NCBI GenBank assembly: GCA_049323455.1
Contig: JBMONF010000024.1
Location: 32,845-96,844, forward strand
DNA length: 64,000 bases
Direction: 5' to 3'
DNA from: Hypericibacter sp049323455
GTDB taxonomy: Bacteria > Pseudomonadota > Alphaproteobacteria > Dongiales > Dongiaceae
The notes below the pieces were generated by a model. It searched no databases and was not told where the DNA came from. It saw nothing but the letters and a program-made list of their open reading frames with translations. Made by a program: the position numbers and the translations under genes. Below, in pieces: positions 1 to 8,471 of this stretch (positions are counted from its first letter, which is position 1; each line of letters starts with the position of its first letter).

Positions 1-667
1 TCCGCTCCACGATGCGGTCGTGCCGCCGGCGATAGGCGATCAGGTCGGCGATGGTGCCGATCTTGAGGCCGTGGCGCTGGGCAAAGGCGATCAGATCGTC
101 GCGTCGCGCCATCGTGCCGTCGTCGTTCATGATCTCGCAGATCACGCCCGACGGATTGAGGCCGGCGAGCCGGGCGAGATCGACGGCGGCCTCGGTGTGG
201 CCGGCACGCACCAGCACGCCGCCGTTGCGCGCCTGCAGCGGAAAGACATGGCCGGGCGTCACGATGTCCGCGCGTCCCTTGCTGGGATCGATGGCGGTGG
301 CGATGGTGCGGGCGCGGTCGGAGGCCGAGATGCCGGTGGTCACACCCTCGCGTGCCTCGATCGAGACCGTGAAGGCGGTCTGGTGCCGGGTCGCGTTATG
401 CTGCGCCATGAGCGGCAGGCCAAGCTGCTCGACCCGCTCGGGCGTCAGCGCCAGGCAGATCAGCCCGCGCCCGTACTTCGCCATGAAATTGATGGCATCG
501 GGCGTGGCCATCTGCGCCGGGATCACGAGGTCGCCCTCGTTCTCGCGCCCTTCGTCGTCCACCAGGACGAACATCCGGCCGTTGCGGGCCTCCTCGATGA
601 TCGCCTCGGTCGGCGAGACGAGCTCGCTGAAGGTCGCGCGCCAGGGCTCGAGCTTGGCTTGGCTCAT
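1..667 (-). CDS. ribBA: 3,4-dihydroxy-2-butanone 4-phosphate synthase domain of RibB/RibBA (partial, runs off left edge)
   Basis: Converts ribulose 5-phosphate to 3,4-dihydroxy-2-butanone 4-phosphate, the four-carbon precursor of riboflavin. The 222 visible residues start MSQAKLEPW and carry the DHBP-synthase motif VDDEGRENEGD (acidic metal-binding loop) and the RAGHTEAAVDLARLAG block. Sequence continues past the window edge at the helix YRRRHDR, where RibBA fusions join the GTP cyclohydrolase II domain, so a fusion is likely but not visible. Its ATG overlaps the stop of ribE (ATGA), implying translational coupling. Last visible member of the minus-strand riboflavin operon. Confidence 0.93.
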   Translation of the reverse strand, partial: MSQAKLEPWRATFSELVSPTEAIIEEARNGRMFVLVDDEGRENEGDLVIPAQMATPDAINFMAKYGRGLICLALTPERVEQLGLPLMAQHNATRHQTAFTVSIEAREGVTTGISASDRARTIATAIDPSKGRADIVTPGHVFPLQARNGGVLVRAGHTEAAVDLARLAGLNPSGVICEIMNDDGTMARRDDLIAFAQRHGLKIGTIADLIAYRRRHDRIVER

Positions 668-1266
668 GCCGGTTCCTTTTCCGTAAGGCGGGCAAGGTAG
701 CGCGCCATCAGGTCGATTTCCAGATTGACCCGGTCGCCCGCCTGAAGCGTGCCGAAATCGGTTTCCCGCCGGGTGATGGGGATGATATTGACCCCGAAGC
801 GGGGTCCCGAGACCTCGTTAACCGTGAGCGAAACGCCATCGAGCGCGACCGATCCCTTGGGCGCGATGAAGCGCGCCAGCGCCGCCGGCGCCTCCACGGT
901 GAAACGCAGGCTTTCCCCCTCCGGCCGGCGCTCGCGGATGACGGCGACGCCGTCCACATGGCCCTGCACCAGATGGCCGCCCAACTCGTCGCCGAGCTTG
1001 AGCGGGCGCTCGAGATTGACCGGCCGGCCGGGCTGCCAATCGCCGAGCGTGGTGCGGGCCAGCGTCTCGGCTGAGGCATCGACGGCGAACCAGCCGGGTC
1101 CCTTCTCCACCACGCTGAGGCAGCAGCCGTTGCAGGCGATCGAGGCGCCGATCTCGATCGTTGCCGTGTCATAGGCGGTCTCGAGGGCGAGGCGCACGCC
1201 CGTCCCGCCGCCCGTCGGGGTGACCGAGCGCACGCGCCCGAGATCGGTGATGATGCCGGTGAACAT
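664..1266 (-). CDS. ribE: Riboflavin synthase, alpha subunit
   Basis: Catalyses dismutation of two 6,7-dimethyl-8-ribityllumazines to riboflavin. 200 residues, the usual length for the family. It has the canonical start MFTGIITDLG and the two tandem lumazine-binding barrels, with the first-barrel block SIACNGCCLSV and the second-barrel block GSVALDGVSLTVN, and linker GGHLVQGHVDG. The frame is open further upstream, but MFTGII is the universal N-terminus of the family. It lies 28 bp downstream of ribD and overlaps ribBA by 4 bp. Confidence 0.96.
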   Translation of the reverse strand: MFTGIITDLGRVRSVTPTGGGTGVRLALETAYDTATIEIGASIACNGCCLSVVEKGPGWFAVDASAETLARTTLGDWQPGRPVNLERPLKLGDELGGHLVQGHVDGVAVIRERRPEGESLRFTVEAPAALARFIAPKGSVALDGVSLTVNEVSGPRFGVNIIPITRRETDFGTLQAGDRVNLEIDLMARYLARLTEKEPA

Positions 1267-1294
1267 GTCTGACCCGCGCCAATGCCGCGCCAAC

Positions 1295-2434
1295 TTAAGC
1301 GCGGCGTTTATAGCTTTCCAGCAGGTCGTCGCCCAGGCTTTCGGTGCCGACACGCAGGAAGCGCGGCATGGCCGCGAGCCGCGTCAGGCCCAGCGGCGCG
1401 GCGGCGGGCAGGCCGTCGCCTCCGATCACCCCGGAACTGCGGAACCAGAGCAGCCGGTCCACGAGGTCGGCCGCCAGCAGGGCCGCCGTGAGCCGGCTGC
1501 CGCCCTCGACCAGGACCCGCGTCAGGCCGCGCCGGCCGAGCTCGGCCATCACGGCCGCCAGATCGAAGCGCCCATCAGCGGCCAACGGCGCCTCGATCAG
1601 CTCGCAGCCGGCCGCGGCATAGGCCGCGCCTCGGGCCGCCGCAGCACCGGGCCCCACCACGAGCCAGGTGGGATGCATCGCGGCGGTCGCGACCAGCTTG
1701 GCCGTGGCCGGCAGGCTCAAGGCGCGATCGAGCACGATGCGCACCGGCCGGCGGTCGTCCAGGCCCGCCAGCCGGCAGGTCAGCTCGGGATCGTCCGCCC
1801 GGGCCGTGCCGCTACCGACCAGCACCGCATCGTGGCGCGCTCGCAGGAGATGAGTGCGCGCCCGGGCGGCCTCGCCGGTGATCCAGCGGCTCTCGCCGCT
1901 CGCCAGCGCGATGCGTCCGTCGAGCGTGCTGGCGATCTTGAGCGCGATGAGCGGCCGGCCTTTGGTCACGCGCGACAGGAAGCCGGCGTTGACTTCGGTC
2001 GCCTCCTCCTCCAGCACCCCGCTCGTTACCGCGATGCCGGCCGCGCGCAACCGCTCCAGCCCCTGCCCGCGCACGCGCGGATCGGGATCGCCGGTCGCCA
2101 CCACGCAGCGCGCGATGCCGGCTGCCACCAGCGCGTCGGCGCAGGGCGGCGTGACCCCATGATGCGAGCAGGGCTCGAGGCTGACATAGGCGGTCGAGCC
2201 ACGCGCCGCCGCGCCCGCGCGTCTTAGCGCCTCGGTCTCGGCATGCGGGCGCCCGCCGGGCTGGGTCCAGCCGCGGCCGACGACCCGGCCGCCAAATCCG
2301 CCTTCGGGCGCCACCAGCACGCAGCCCACCGCCGGATTGGGCCAGACGCGCCCCAGCCCCCGCGCCGCCAGCGAAAGGGCCGCGCGCATGTGGGCGAGGT
2401 CGATGTCGACGAGTTTGATATTGCCTGCTGCCAA
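1295..2434 (-). CDS. ribD: Bifunctional riboflavin deaminase/reductase RibD
   Basis: Performs the deamination and the NADPH-dependent side-chain reduction of the pyrimidine intermediate in riboflavin synthesis. 379 residues, normal length. The N-terminal cytidine-deaminase-like domain shows the zinc motif HAETEAL and then SLEPCSHHGVTPPC. The C-terminal reductase domain holds LKIASTLDGRIA, SRWITG and the VEGGSRL motif. The start (MAAGNIKL) lies a few residues before the conserved HMRAAL helix. Downstream of nrdR, separated from it by a 93-bp palindromic repeat; upstream of ribE. Confidence 0.95.
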   Translation of the reverse strand: MAAGNIKLVDIDLAHMRAALSLAARGLGRVWPNPAVGCVLVAPEGGFGGRVVGRGWTQPGGRPHAETEALRRAGAAARGSTAYVSLEPCSHHGVTPPCADALVAAGIARCVVATGDPDPRVRGQGLERLRAAGIAVTSGVLEEEATEVNAGFLSRVTKGRPLIALKIASTLDGRIALASGESRWITGEAARARTHLLRARHDAVLVGSGTARADDPELTCRLAGLDDRRPVRIVLDRALSLPATAKLVATAAMHPTWLVVGPGAAAARGAAYAAAGCELIEAPLAADGRFDLAAVMAELGRRGLTRVLVEGGSRLTAALLAADLVDRLLWFRSSGVIGGDGLPAAAPLGLTRLAAMPRFLRVGTESLGDDLLESYKRRA

Positions 2435-2460
2435 TCGCGCTGACGTCTCTTTCCCGAGCC

Positions 2461-2553
2461 GTCATTCCCGCGAAAGCGGGAAACCATGAACACGAACCGA
2501 GACCAGGGCTCGCCACGCCGGTGTTCATGGACCCCCGCTTTCGTGGGGGTGAC
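2461..2553. repeat. REP-like inverted pair (class A) between nrdR and ribD
   Basis: Two arms of about 33 bp in inverted orientation (2461-2493 and 2521-2553), each with an internal hairpin around CCCGCGAAAGCGGG or CCCCCGCTTTCGTGGGGG. The outer arms end in CCATGAACAC and its reverse complement, so the whole element can fold into one long imperfect hairpin. Related copies occur near 18.3 kb. It sits inside an operon, between nrdR and ribD, so it would be transcribed and could attenuate or stabilise mRNA (inference). Confidence 0.75.
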
Positions 2554-2622
2554 GATCGAATCCATATCTCGGCCAGGGCGCCCCCTGGCTGCCAACCGGC
2601 GATCCGCGACCCCCGACCGCCC

Positions 2623-3081
2623 TCAGTCGTTCTCGCCGCCGAGCCGGCCCACGAACTCCTCGAAATCCTTGGCCTCGCGGAAGTTGCGATAGACCGAGGC
2701 GTAGCGCACGAAGGCGACCTGATCGAGGCTCTTGAGCGCCTCCATCACCATCTCGCCCACGACCTTCGAGGGGATCTCGCTCTCGCCCGAGCTCTCGAGC
2801 CGCCGCACGATGCCGTTGACCACGCGTTCGAGGCGTTCGGAATCCACGGGCCGCTTGCGCAGCGCGATCTGCATCGAGCGCATCAGCTTGTCGCGATCGA
2901 AAGGCTCGCGCTGCCCGTTGCTCTTCACCACCGTGAGCTCGCGCAGCTGCACGCGCTCGAAGGTGGTGAAGCGGGCGCCGCAATTCGGGCATTGGCGGCG
3001 CCGACGGATGGCCGAGCCGTCCTCGGTCGGCCGCGAATCCTTGACCTGCGTATCCTCGTTGCCGCAGAACGGGCAGCGCAT
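2623..3081 (-). CDS. nrdR: Transcriptional repressor NrdR
   Basis: Represses ribonucleotide reductase genes in response to (d)ATP. 152 residues, normal length. The N-terminal zinc ribbon is visible as MRCPFCG then RRRQCPNCGARFTTFE, followed by an ATP-cone domain (VVKSNGQREPFDRDKL). The start was chosen at the family-invariant MRCPFCG although the frame is open further upstream. Lies 34 bp downstream of glyA. The glyA-nrdR-rib order is common in alphaproteobacteria. Confidence 0.96.
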   Translation of the reverse strand: MRCPFCGNEDTQVKDSRPTEDGSAIRRRRQCPNCGARFTTFERVQLRELTVVKSNGQREPFDRDKLMRSMQIALRKRPVDSERLERVVNGIVRRLESSGESEIPSKVVGEMVMEALKSLDQVAFVRYASVYRNFREAKDFEEFVGRLGGEND

Positions 3082-3115
3082 CGCGATCCCCCCTCTTCGC
3101 TTGGCGCCCGCTCGG

Positions 3116-4420
3116 CTAGCGCCGGCCGGAATAGACCGGGAAGCGCCGGCAGAGCTCTTGCACGCGCGCGCGCACCTCGCGCTCGACCTTGCCGTTGTCG
3201 TCGGAATGCGCGGCAAGGCCGTCAAGCACCTGGCCGATCAGGCGACCGACTTCCTTGAACTCCGCGACGCCGAAGCCGCGCGTCGTCGCCGCCGGCGAGC
3301 CGAGCCGGATGCCAGACGTGATGGTCGGCTTCTCCGTGTCGTACGGAATGCCGTTCTTGTTGCAGGTGATGCCGGCATGCTCGAGGCTGGCCTCGGCGGC
3401 CTTGCCGGTGAGCTTCTTGGGCCTCAGATCGACCAGCATCAGGTGGTTGTCGGTGCCACCCGTGGTGATGGCCACGCCCTGCTCCACCAGCGTCCCCGCC
3501 AGCGCCGTGGCGTTCTCCACCACCTGCTTCGCATATTGCTTGAACTCGGGGCGCAGCGCCTCGCCGAGGGCGACCGCCTTGGCGGCGATCACATGCATCA
3601 GCGGACCGCCCTGCAGGCCGGGGAAGACCGCGGAGTTGATCTTCTTTCCGATCTCCTCGTCCATTGCCAGGATCATGCCGCCGCGCGGGCCCCTGAGCGT
3701 CTTGTGCGTCGTGGTGGTGACGACGTGCGCATGAGGCAGCGGGCTCGGATGCACGCCGCCAGCCACGAGACCGGCGAAATGCGCCATGTCGACCATGAAA
3801 TAGGCGCCGACCGAATCCGCGATCTTGCGGAAGCGCTCGAAGTCCCAGAAGCGCGGATAGGCCGAGCCGCCGGCGAGGATCAGCTTGGGCTTGTGCTCTC
3901 TGGCCAGCTTTTCGAGCTCGTCCATGTCGATGCGCAAGCTGTCGGGCCGCACATTGTAAGGCACCACCTTGAACCATTTGCCCGACTGGTTGACCGGCGA
4001 GCCGTGAGTGAGATGGCCGCCGGCCGCGAGATTGAGGCCCATGAAGGTGTCGCCCGGTTGCAGCAGCGCGAAGAACGCCGCCTGGTTCGCCTGCGCGCCA
4101 GAATGGGGCTGCACGTTGGCGAAGTTGCAACCGAACAGCTTCTTGGCCCGCTCGATGGCGAGCGCCTCGGCCACGTCCACATATTCGCAGCCGCCGTAAT
4201 AGCGTCTGCCCGGATAGCCTTCGGCGTATTTATTGGTCAGCACCGAGCCCTGCGCCTCGAGCACCGCGGCCGAGACGATGTTCTCCGAGGCGATCAGCTC
4301 GATCTGGTCCTGCTGGCGCTTGAGCTCGTCGCCCAAGGAACGCGCGACCTCGGGATCGCGCTCGGCGAGCGGCATCGTGAAAAAGCCCGGCATCTGACCG
4401 GAAGCGTCGGCGGGAGTCAT
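3116..4420 (-). CDS. glyA: Serine hydroxymethyltransferase
   Basis: PLP enzyme interconverting serine and glycine with transfer of a one-carbon unit to tetrahydrofolate. 434 residues. Visible motifs are the substrate/folate loop IASENIVSAAVLEAQGS, NKYAEGYPGRRYYGG, the PLP-aspartate region VDMAHFAGLVAGG, and the Schiff-base lysine in TTTTHKTLRGPRGG. It is the second gene of the minus-strand run rpiB-glyA-nrdR-ribD-ribE-ribBA. Confidence 0.97.
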   Translation of the reverse strand: MTPADASGQMPGFFTMPLAERDPEVARSLGDELKRQQDQIELIASENIVSAAVLEAQGSVLTNKYAEGYPGRRYYGGCEYVDVAEALAIERAKKLFGCNFANVQPHSGAQANQAAFFALLQPGDTFMGLNLAAGGHLTHGSPVNQSGKWFKVVPYNVRPDSLRIDMDELEKLAREHKPKLILAGGSAYPRFWDFERFRKIADSVGAYFMVDMAHFAGLVAGGVHPSPLPHAHVVTTTTHKTLRGPRGGMILAMDEEIGKKINSAVFPGLQGGPLMHVIAAKAVALGEALRPEFKQYAKQVVENATALAGTLVEQGVAITTGGTDNHLMLVDLRPKKLTGKAAEASLEHAGITCNKNGIPYDTEKPTITSGIRLGSPAATTRGFGVAEFKEVGRLIGQVLDGLAAHSDDNGKVEREVRARVQELCRRFPVYSGRR

Positions 4421-4461
4421 CGTCGTGTCTATTCCTTTTTCTGCGGTGATGATGGCGTCCG

Positions 4462-4899
4462 TCAGGACATCTTGGCGATGCGGCGGTCGTGCCGTCCGCC
4501 GCTTTCGAAGGGCGTGGCGAGGAACACGGCCAGGCAGTCCTTGGCGACTTCGGGCCCGACCAGGCGGGCGCCGAGCGCCAGCACGTTGGCATCGTTATGC
4601 TGGCGGGCCAGGCGCGCGCTGGTCGTATCGTGACATACGGCCGCGCGCAGATGCCGGTAGCGGTTGGCGGCGATCGAGATCCCGATGCCGGTGCCGCAGA
4701 TCAGCACGCCTCGGCTGGCGCGCCCGTCCTTGATGGCAGCCGCGAGAGCGTCGGCGAAATCGGGATAATCAACCGACTCCCGCCCATGGGCGCCGAGATC
4801 GAGCGCGGTGAAGCCGTGCGCGCCGAGTTCGGCCTTGAGCGTCTCCTTCAGGTCGAATCCCGCGTGATCGGCGGCGATCGCGATGGTTTCGGGCGGCAT
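4462..4899 (-). CDS. rpiB: Ribose 5-phosphate isomerase B
   Basis: Interconverts ribose 5-phosphate and ribulose 5-phosphate, the ribulose form being the substrate of RibB encoded in the same run of genes. 145 residues, normal length. Motifs include IAIAADHAGFDLK at the N-terminus, the catalytic-Cys region GVLICGTGIGISIAANR, and HNDANVLALGARLVG. The start MPPETIAIA was preferred over an upstream in-frame ATG because family members begin just before the IAIAADHAG strand. First gene of the run; about 260 bp separate it from the transporter operon. Confidence 0.95.
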   Translation of the reverse strand: MPPETIAIAADHAGFDLKETLKAELGAHGFTALDLGAHGRESVDYPDFADALAAAIKDGRASRGVLICGTGIGISIAANRYRHLRAAVCHDTTSARLARQHNDANVLALGARLVGPEVAKDCLAVFLATPFESGGRHDRRIAKMS

Positions 4900-5080
4900 C
4901 GGCCGGGGCTTGGGTTCAGGGTTGGCGAGAGCGCTAGAATTACCACATCTGGCAGGCCGCCACCAAGCCGCCGCTAGACCTCGCGGGGGCCACAAGGTGG
5001 CGCGGGCAGCCAGAAAGGGGCCGCGTACGGGACATTGCCGCCGGACCGGCGCCAGGGAGAACCGGAAGCCGCGCGGAAGG

Positions 5081-5119
5081 GCGCATAAGAAAGGGGCCCG
5101 GCGGCATCGCCGGGCCCCT
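5081..5119 (-). terminator. Rho-independent terminator after the liv binding-protein gene
   Basis: A GC-rich perfect stem of 12 bp (AGGGGCCCGGCG and its complement, loop GCAT) at 5092-5119 is followed on the minus strand by TTTCTTAT. It lies about 40 bp past the stop of the substrate-binding-protein gene, so it should end that transcript before rpiB. Confidence 0.75.
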
Positions 5120-5158
5120 CGGATTAGGTGAACGAAATACAGGCGCCGGTTGGGGCGC

Positions 5159-6283
5159 TTACATCTTCATCTCGGCGTAGTTGCCGTCCTTGAAGACGTA
5201 CCAGACATAGGTCGCCTTCTTGAGGTCGCCCTTGGCATCGAAGCCGAGCTTGCCGATGACGGTGTCCCAATCCTGGCTGCGCAGCGCCGCCGCGACCTTC
5301 TCGGCGTCGGTGGCGCCCGCCTTCGCGACCGCCTGGGCCCACACCTGGATCGCCGCGTAGGTCGAGAGCGTGTAGCCCTCGGGCTCGAAGCCTTCCTTAC
5401 GGAACTCCTCGACCACTTTCGCGGCCGTCGGCAGGTTGCGCGCCTCGGCGGCGTTAGTGAACATCACACCGTCCGCGGCCTTGCCGGCCAGCGTGGCGAA
5501 CTCGAGGGTGTTGAGCGAGTCACCCGAGAGGAGCTGCGCGTTGAGCCCCTGCTCGCGCGACTGCTTGACGATCAGCGCCGCTTCCGGGTGATAGCCGCCG
5601 AAATAGATCACATCGACCTTGGCCTGCTTGAGCTTGCTCACCAGCGCCGTGTAGTCCTGCTCGCCGGCGGTGATGCTCTCGTTGATGACTTCCTTCATGC
5701 CGGCCTTGTTCAGGGCGGCACGGGTCAGGTCCGCCAGGCCCTTGCCATAGGCCGACTTGTCGTCGACGATCGCCACGTTCTTGCCTTTGAAGTGCTCGGC
5801 GATCCAGGCGCCCGCGAAATCGCCCTGCTGGTCGTCGCGCCCGCAGGTGCGGAACACCGTGTCCCAACCGGACGCGGCGGCGTCATCCGTGAACTTCGGG
5901 TTGGTCGAGGCCGGCGTGATCTGCAGGATCCCCTCCTCGTGATACACGGCCGACGCCGGGATCGAGGAGCCGGAGCAGAAGTGACCGGCCACGAAGACCA
6001 CGCCCTTCGCGACGAGATCGTTGGCAACCGCCACCGCCTGCTTCGGGTCGCAGGCGTCGTCGCCGACCTCGAGCTTGAGCTGCTTGCCCATCACGCCGCC
6101 GGCGGCGTTGATGTCGGCAACCGCCTTCTCGGCGCCGCGCTTCATCTGCGCACCGAACTCCGCGAGGTCGCCCGTGATCGGGCCGGCCACGGCGATGGTG
6201 ATCTCCTCTGCCTTGGCCGGCGTGGCGGCCAGCGCCGTCGCAACGGCCGCCGCCGCGAGCAGCGGTAGAGTGAACTTACGCAT
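5159..6283 (-). CDS. livK: Branched-chain amino-acid ABC transporter, periplasmic substrate-binding protein
   Basis: Periplasmic type-I binding protein that delivers Leu/Ile/Val or related amino acids to the LivHMGF complex. 374 residues. It has a clear signal peptide (MRKFTLPLLAAAAVATALA, cleavage after AKA) and the family start EEITIAVAGPITGDLAEFGAQ. Later blocks include VFVAGHFCSGSSIPAS and the two-lobe hinge region VDVIYFGGYHPEAA. The start was chosen at the signal peptide; the frame is open upstream. A promoter-like element lies about 95 bp upstream and a terminator directly downstream, so it can be expressed at a higher level than the permease genes. The exact ligand cannot be read from sequence. 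Confidence 0.9.
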   Translation of the reverse strand: MRKFTLPLLAAAAVATALAATPAKAEEITIAVAGPITGDLAEFGAQMKRGAEKAVADINAAGGVMGKQLKLEVGDDACDPKQAVAVANDLVAKGVVFVAGHFCSGSSIPASAVYHEEGILQITPASTNPKFTDDAAASGWDTVFRTCGRDDQQGDFAGAWIAEHFKGKNVAIVDDKSAYGKGLADLTRAALNKAGMKEVINESITAGEQDYTALVSKLKQAKVDVIYFGGYHPEAALIVKQSREQGLNAQLLSGDSLNTLEFATLAGKAADGVMFTNAAEARNLPTAAKVVEEFRKEGFEPEGYTLSTYAAIQVWAQAVAKAGATDAEKVAAALRSQDWDTVIGKLGFDAKGDLKKATYVWYVFKDGNYAEMKM

Positions 6284-6378
6284 CAAGCATCTCCCTGTTG
6301 CAATGAACGAGCTCCGGCGGAGCCGCCGAAGCGCTGGAAAAGCCTCGGTTATCTCTGCATACCTTGCAGGTTGCCGCC

Positions 6379-6406
6379 ATTCTAGCATCGGCCAAGAGAC
6401 CGGCAA
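6379..6406 (-). promoter_or_regulatory. Putative sigma-70 promoter for the liv binding-protein gene
   Basis: Minus-strand TTGCCG (6401-6406) and TAGAAT (6379-6384) with a 16-bp spacer, about 95 bp upstream of the chosen start codon. Found by eye only. Confidence 0.45.
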
Positions 6407-6452
6407 TTCGTTTCCGGCCGTCCTGAAGGAGGAGGCGTAACCCCCGGTACCG

Positions 6453-6794
6453 TCAGGAGATTTCCTTCCAGCCGAATAGCCCCGCCCGGCGGTAGAGCCA
6501 GGGATATTGAGTGACCATCTTGCGCGCCCGCGTCATGCGGTGGGCGGCGAGAGCGACGGCGATCAGGACGATCGCATGGCTGACATAGCCGCTGACCGAC
6601 AGGATATCCGATGCGAACAGGAAATTGTCGGCCAGGCGCTCGCCGATCGTGAGGATCAGACCGTAGGTCACGTTCTGCCAGGCCGGCCGCCAGGTCTCGC
6701 CCAGGGCCTGCCCCATCAAGAAAGCCGCGCCGCCGAACAGGACCAGCGTGAGGCCGATGAAGACCGGCCAGGATTCGGCGAGGAAGTTTTCCAT
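6453..6794 (-). CDS. Small membrane protein of the liv operon (DUF6867-like)
   Basis: 113 residues with three likely membrane segments: around 10-30 (WPVFIGLTLVLFGGAAFLMG), around 43-60 (VTYGLILTIGERL), and around 68-85 (GYVSHAIVLIAVALAAH). The cytoplasmic tail contains RARKMVTQYPWLYRRAGLFGWKE. I believe it belongs to the DUF6867 family, which in alphaproteobacteria accompanies high-affinity branched-chain amino-acid transport genes; this is recalled, not searched. It sits between livF and the binding-protein gene on the same strand, so an accessory role in assembly or stability of the transporter is inferred. No catalytic motif is seen. Confidence 0.8.
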   Translation of the reverse strand: MENFLAESWPVFIGLTLVLFGGAAFLMGQALGETWRPAWQNVTYGLILTIGERLADNFLFASDILSVSGYVSHAIVLIAVALAAHRMTRARKMVTQYPWLYRRAGLFGWKEIS

Positions 6795-6812
6795 CGGCGT
6801 GCCTCTTTCCTT

Positions 6813-7592
<780 letters not shown>

Positions 7593-7601
7593 GCCTCGCC
7601 C

Positions 7602-8471
7602 TCACTGCTTCGGCAGCCCGAGGTCCTTCGCGACCTCGGTCGGAAGAGCCTCGTCCTCCGCCTCGCCGAGATAGGCGCGGATCACGTTGGGATCCTTGCG
7701 GATCTGCTCCGGCGAACCGTCCGCGATCTTGCGGCCGTAGTCGAGCACCACGATGTGATCCGAAATGCCCATCACCACGCTCATGTCGTGCTCGATCAGC
7801 AGGATGCCAATCTTGTATTCGGCGCGAATCCACAGCAGCAGCTCGTTGAGCTCGTGAGATTCACGGGCATTCAGCCCGGCCGCCGGCTCGTCGAGGCAGA
7901 GCAGAACGGGTTCCGAGCACATGGCGCGGGCGATTTCGAGCCGCCGCTGGGCGCCATAGGGCAGACTGCCCGCCGGCCAGTCGGCCTGTGCGGTAAGGCC
8001 GACCTTGTCGAGCCAGCCGCGCGCCAGTTCGACCGCCCGGCGCTCGGCCTGGCGATAGCCGCCGATGCCGAAGAGGGCCCCCACGCTGTAGCCCGAAGCG
8101 CGCATCAGCTTGTTGTGCTGCGCCACGATCAGATTCTCCAGCACCGACATGCCGGGGAAGAGGCGGATGTTCTGGAAGGTGCGCGCCACCTTCGCCAACT
8201 GCGCGATACGGAACCCGGCGATCTGCTCGAGCAGAAAAGTGCCGTGCGGCGCGTTGAGCGTCAGACGCCCGACGGTCGGCTTGTAGAAGCCGGTGAGGCA
8301 GTTGAAGACGGTCGTCTTGCCGGCGCCGTTGGGGCCGATGATGGCGGTGATCTGCTCGGGCTTCGCCTCGAACGAGGCGTCGTCCACCGCCACCAGGCCG
8401 CCGAAACGCATGGTCAGATGTTCGACCTTGAGCAGCGGCAGCGCGCCGCCGTTCGTCGCCGCCGCGTTCAT
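7602..8471 (-). CDS. livG: Branched-chain amino-acid ABC transporter ATP-binding protein LivG
   Basis: Second ATPase of the transporter. 289 residues. Walker A GPNGAGKTTVFNC, the LivG-type signature LPYGAQRRLEIARA, Walker B LLCLDEPAAGLN and the insertion RTFQNIRLFPGMSVLENLIVA are visible. The C-terminal extension (YLGEAEDEALPTEVAKDLG) is longer than in enteric LivG. Overlaps the end of livM by 4 bp, so translation is probably coupled. Confidence 0.95.
   Translation of the reverse strand: MNAAATNGGALPLLKVEHLTMRFGGLVAVDDASFEAKPEQITAIIGPNGAGKTTVFNCLTGFYKPTVGRLTLNAPHGTFLLEQIAGFRIAQLAKVARTFQNIRLFPGMSVLENLIVAQHNKLMRASGYSVGALFGIGGYRQAERRAVELARGWLDKVGLTAQADWPAGSLPYGAQRRLEIARAMCSEPVLLCLDEPAAGLNARESHELNELLLWIRAEYKIGILLIEHDMSVVMGISDHIVVLDYGRKIADGSPEQIRKDPNVIRAYLGEAEDEALPTEVAKDLGLPKQ

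Noticed and set aside
2435..2622. FMN riboswitch upstream of ribD
   Set aside because: The space is taken by the REP pair; no conserved RFN boxes were seen.
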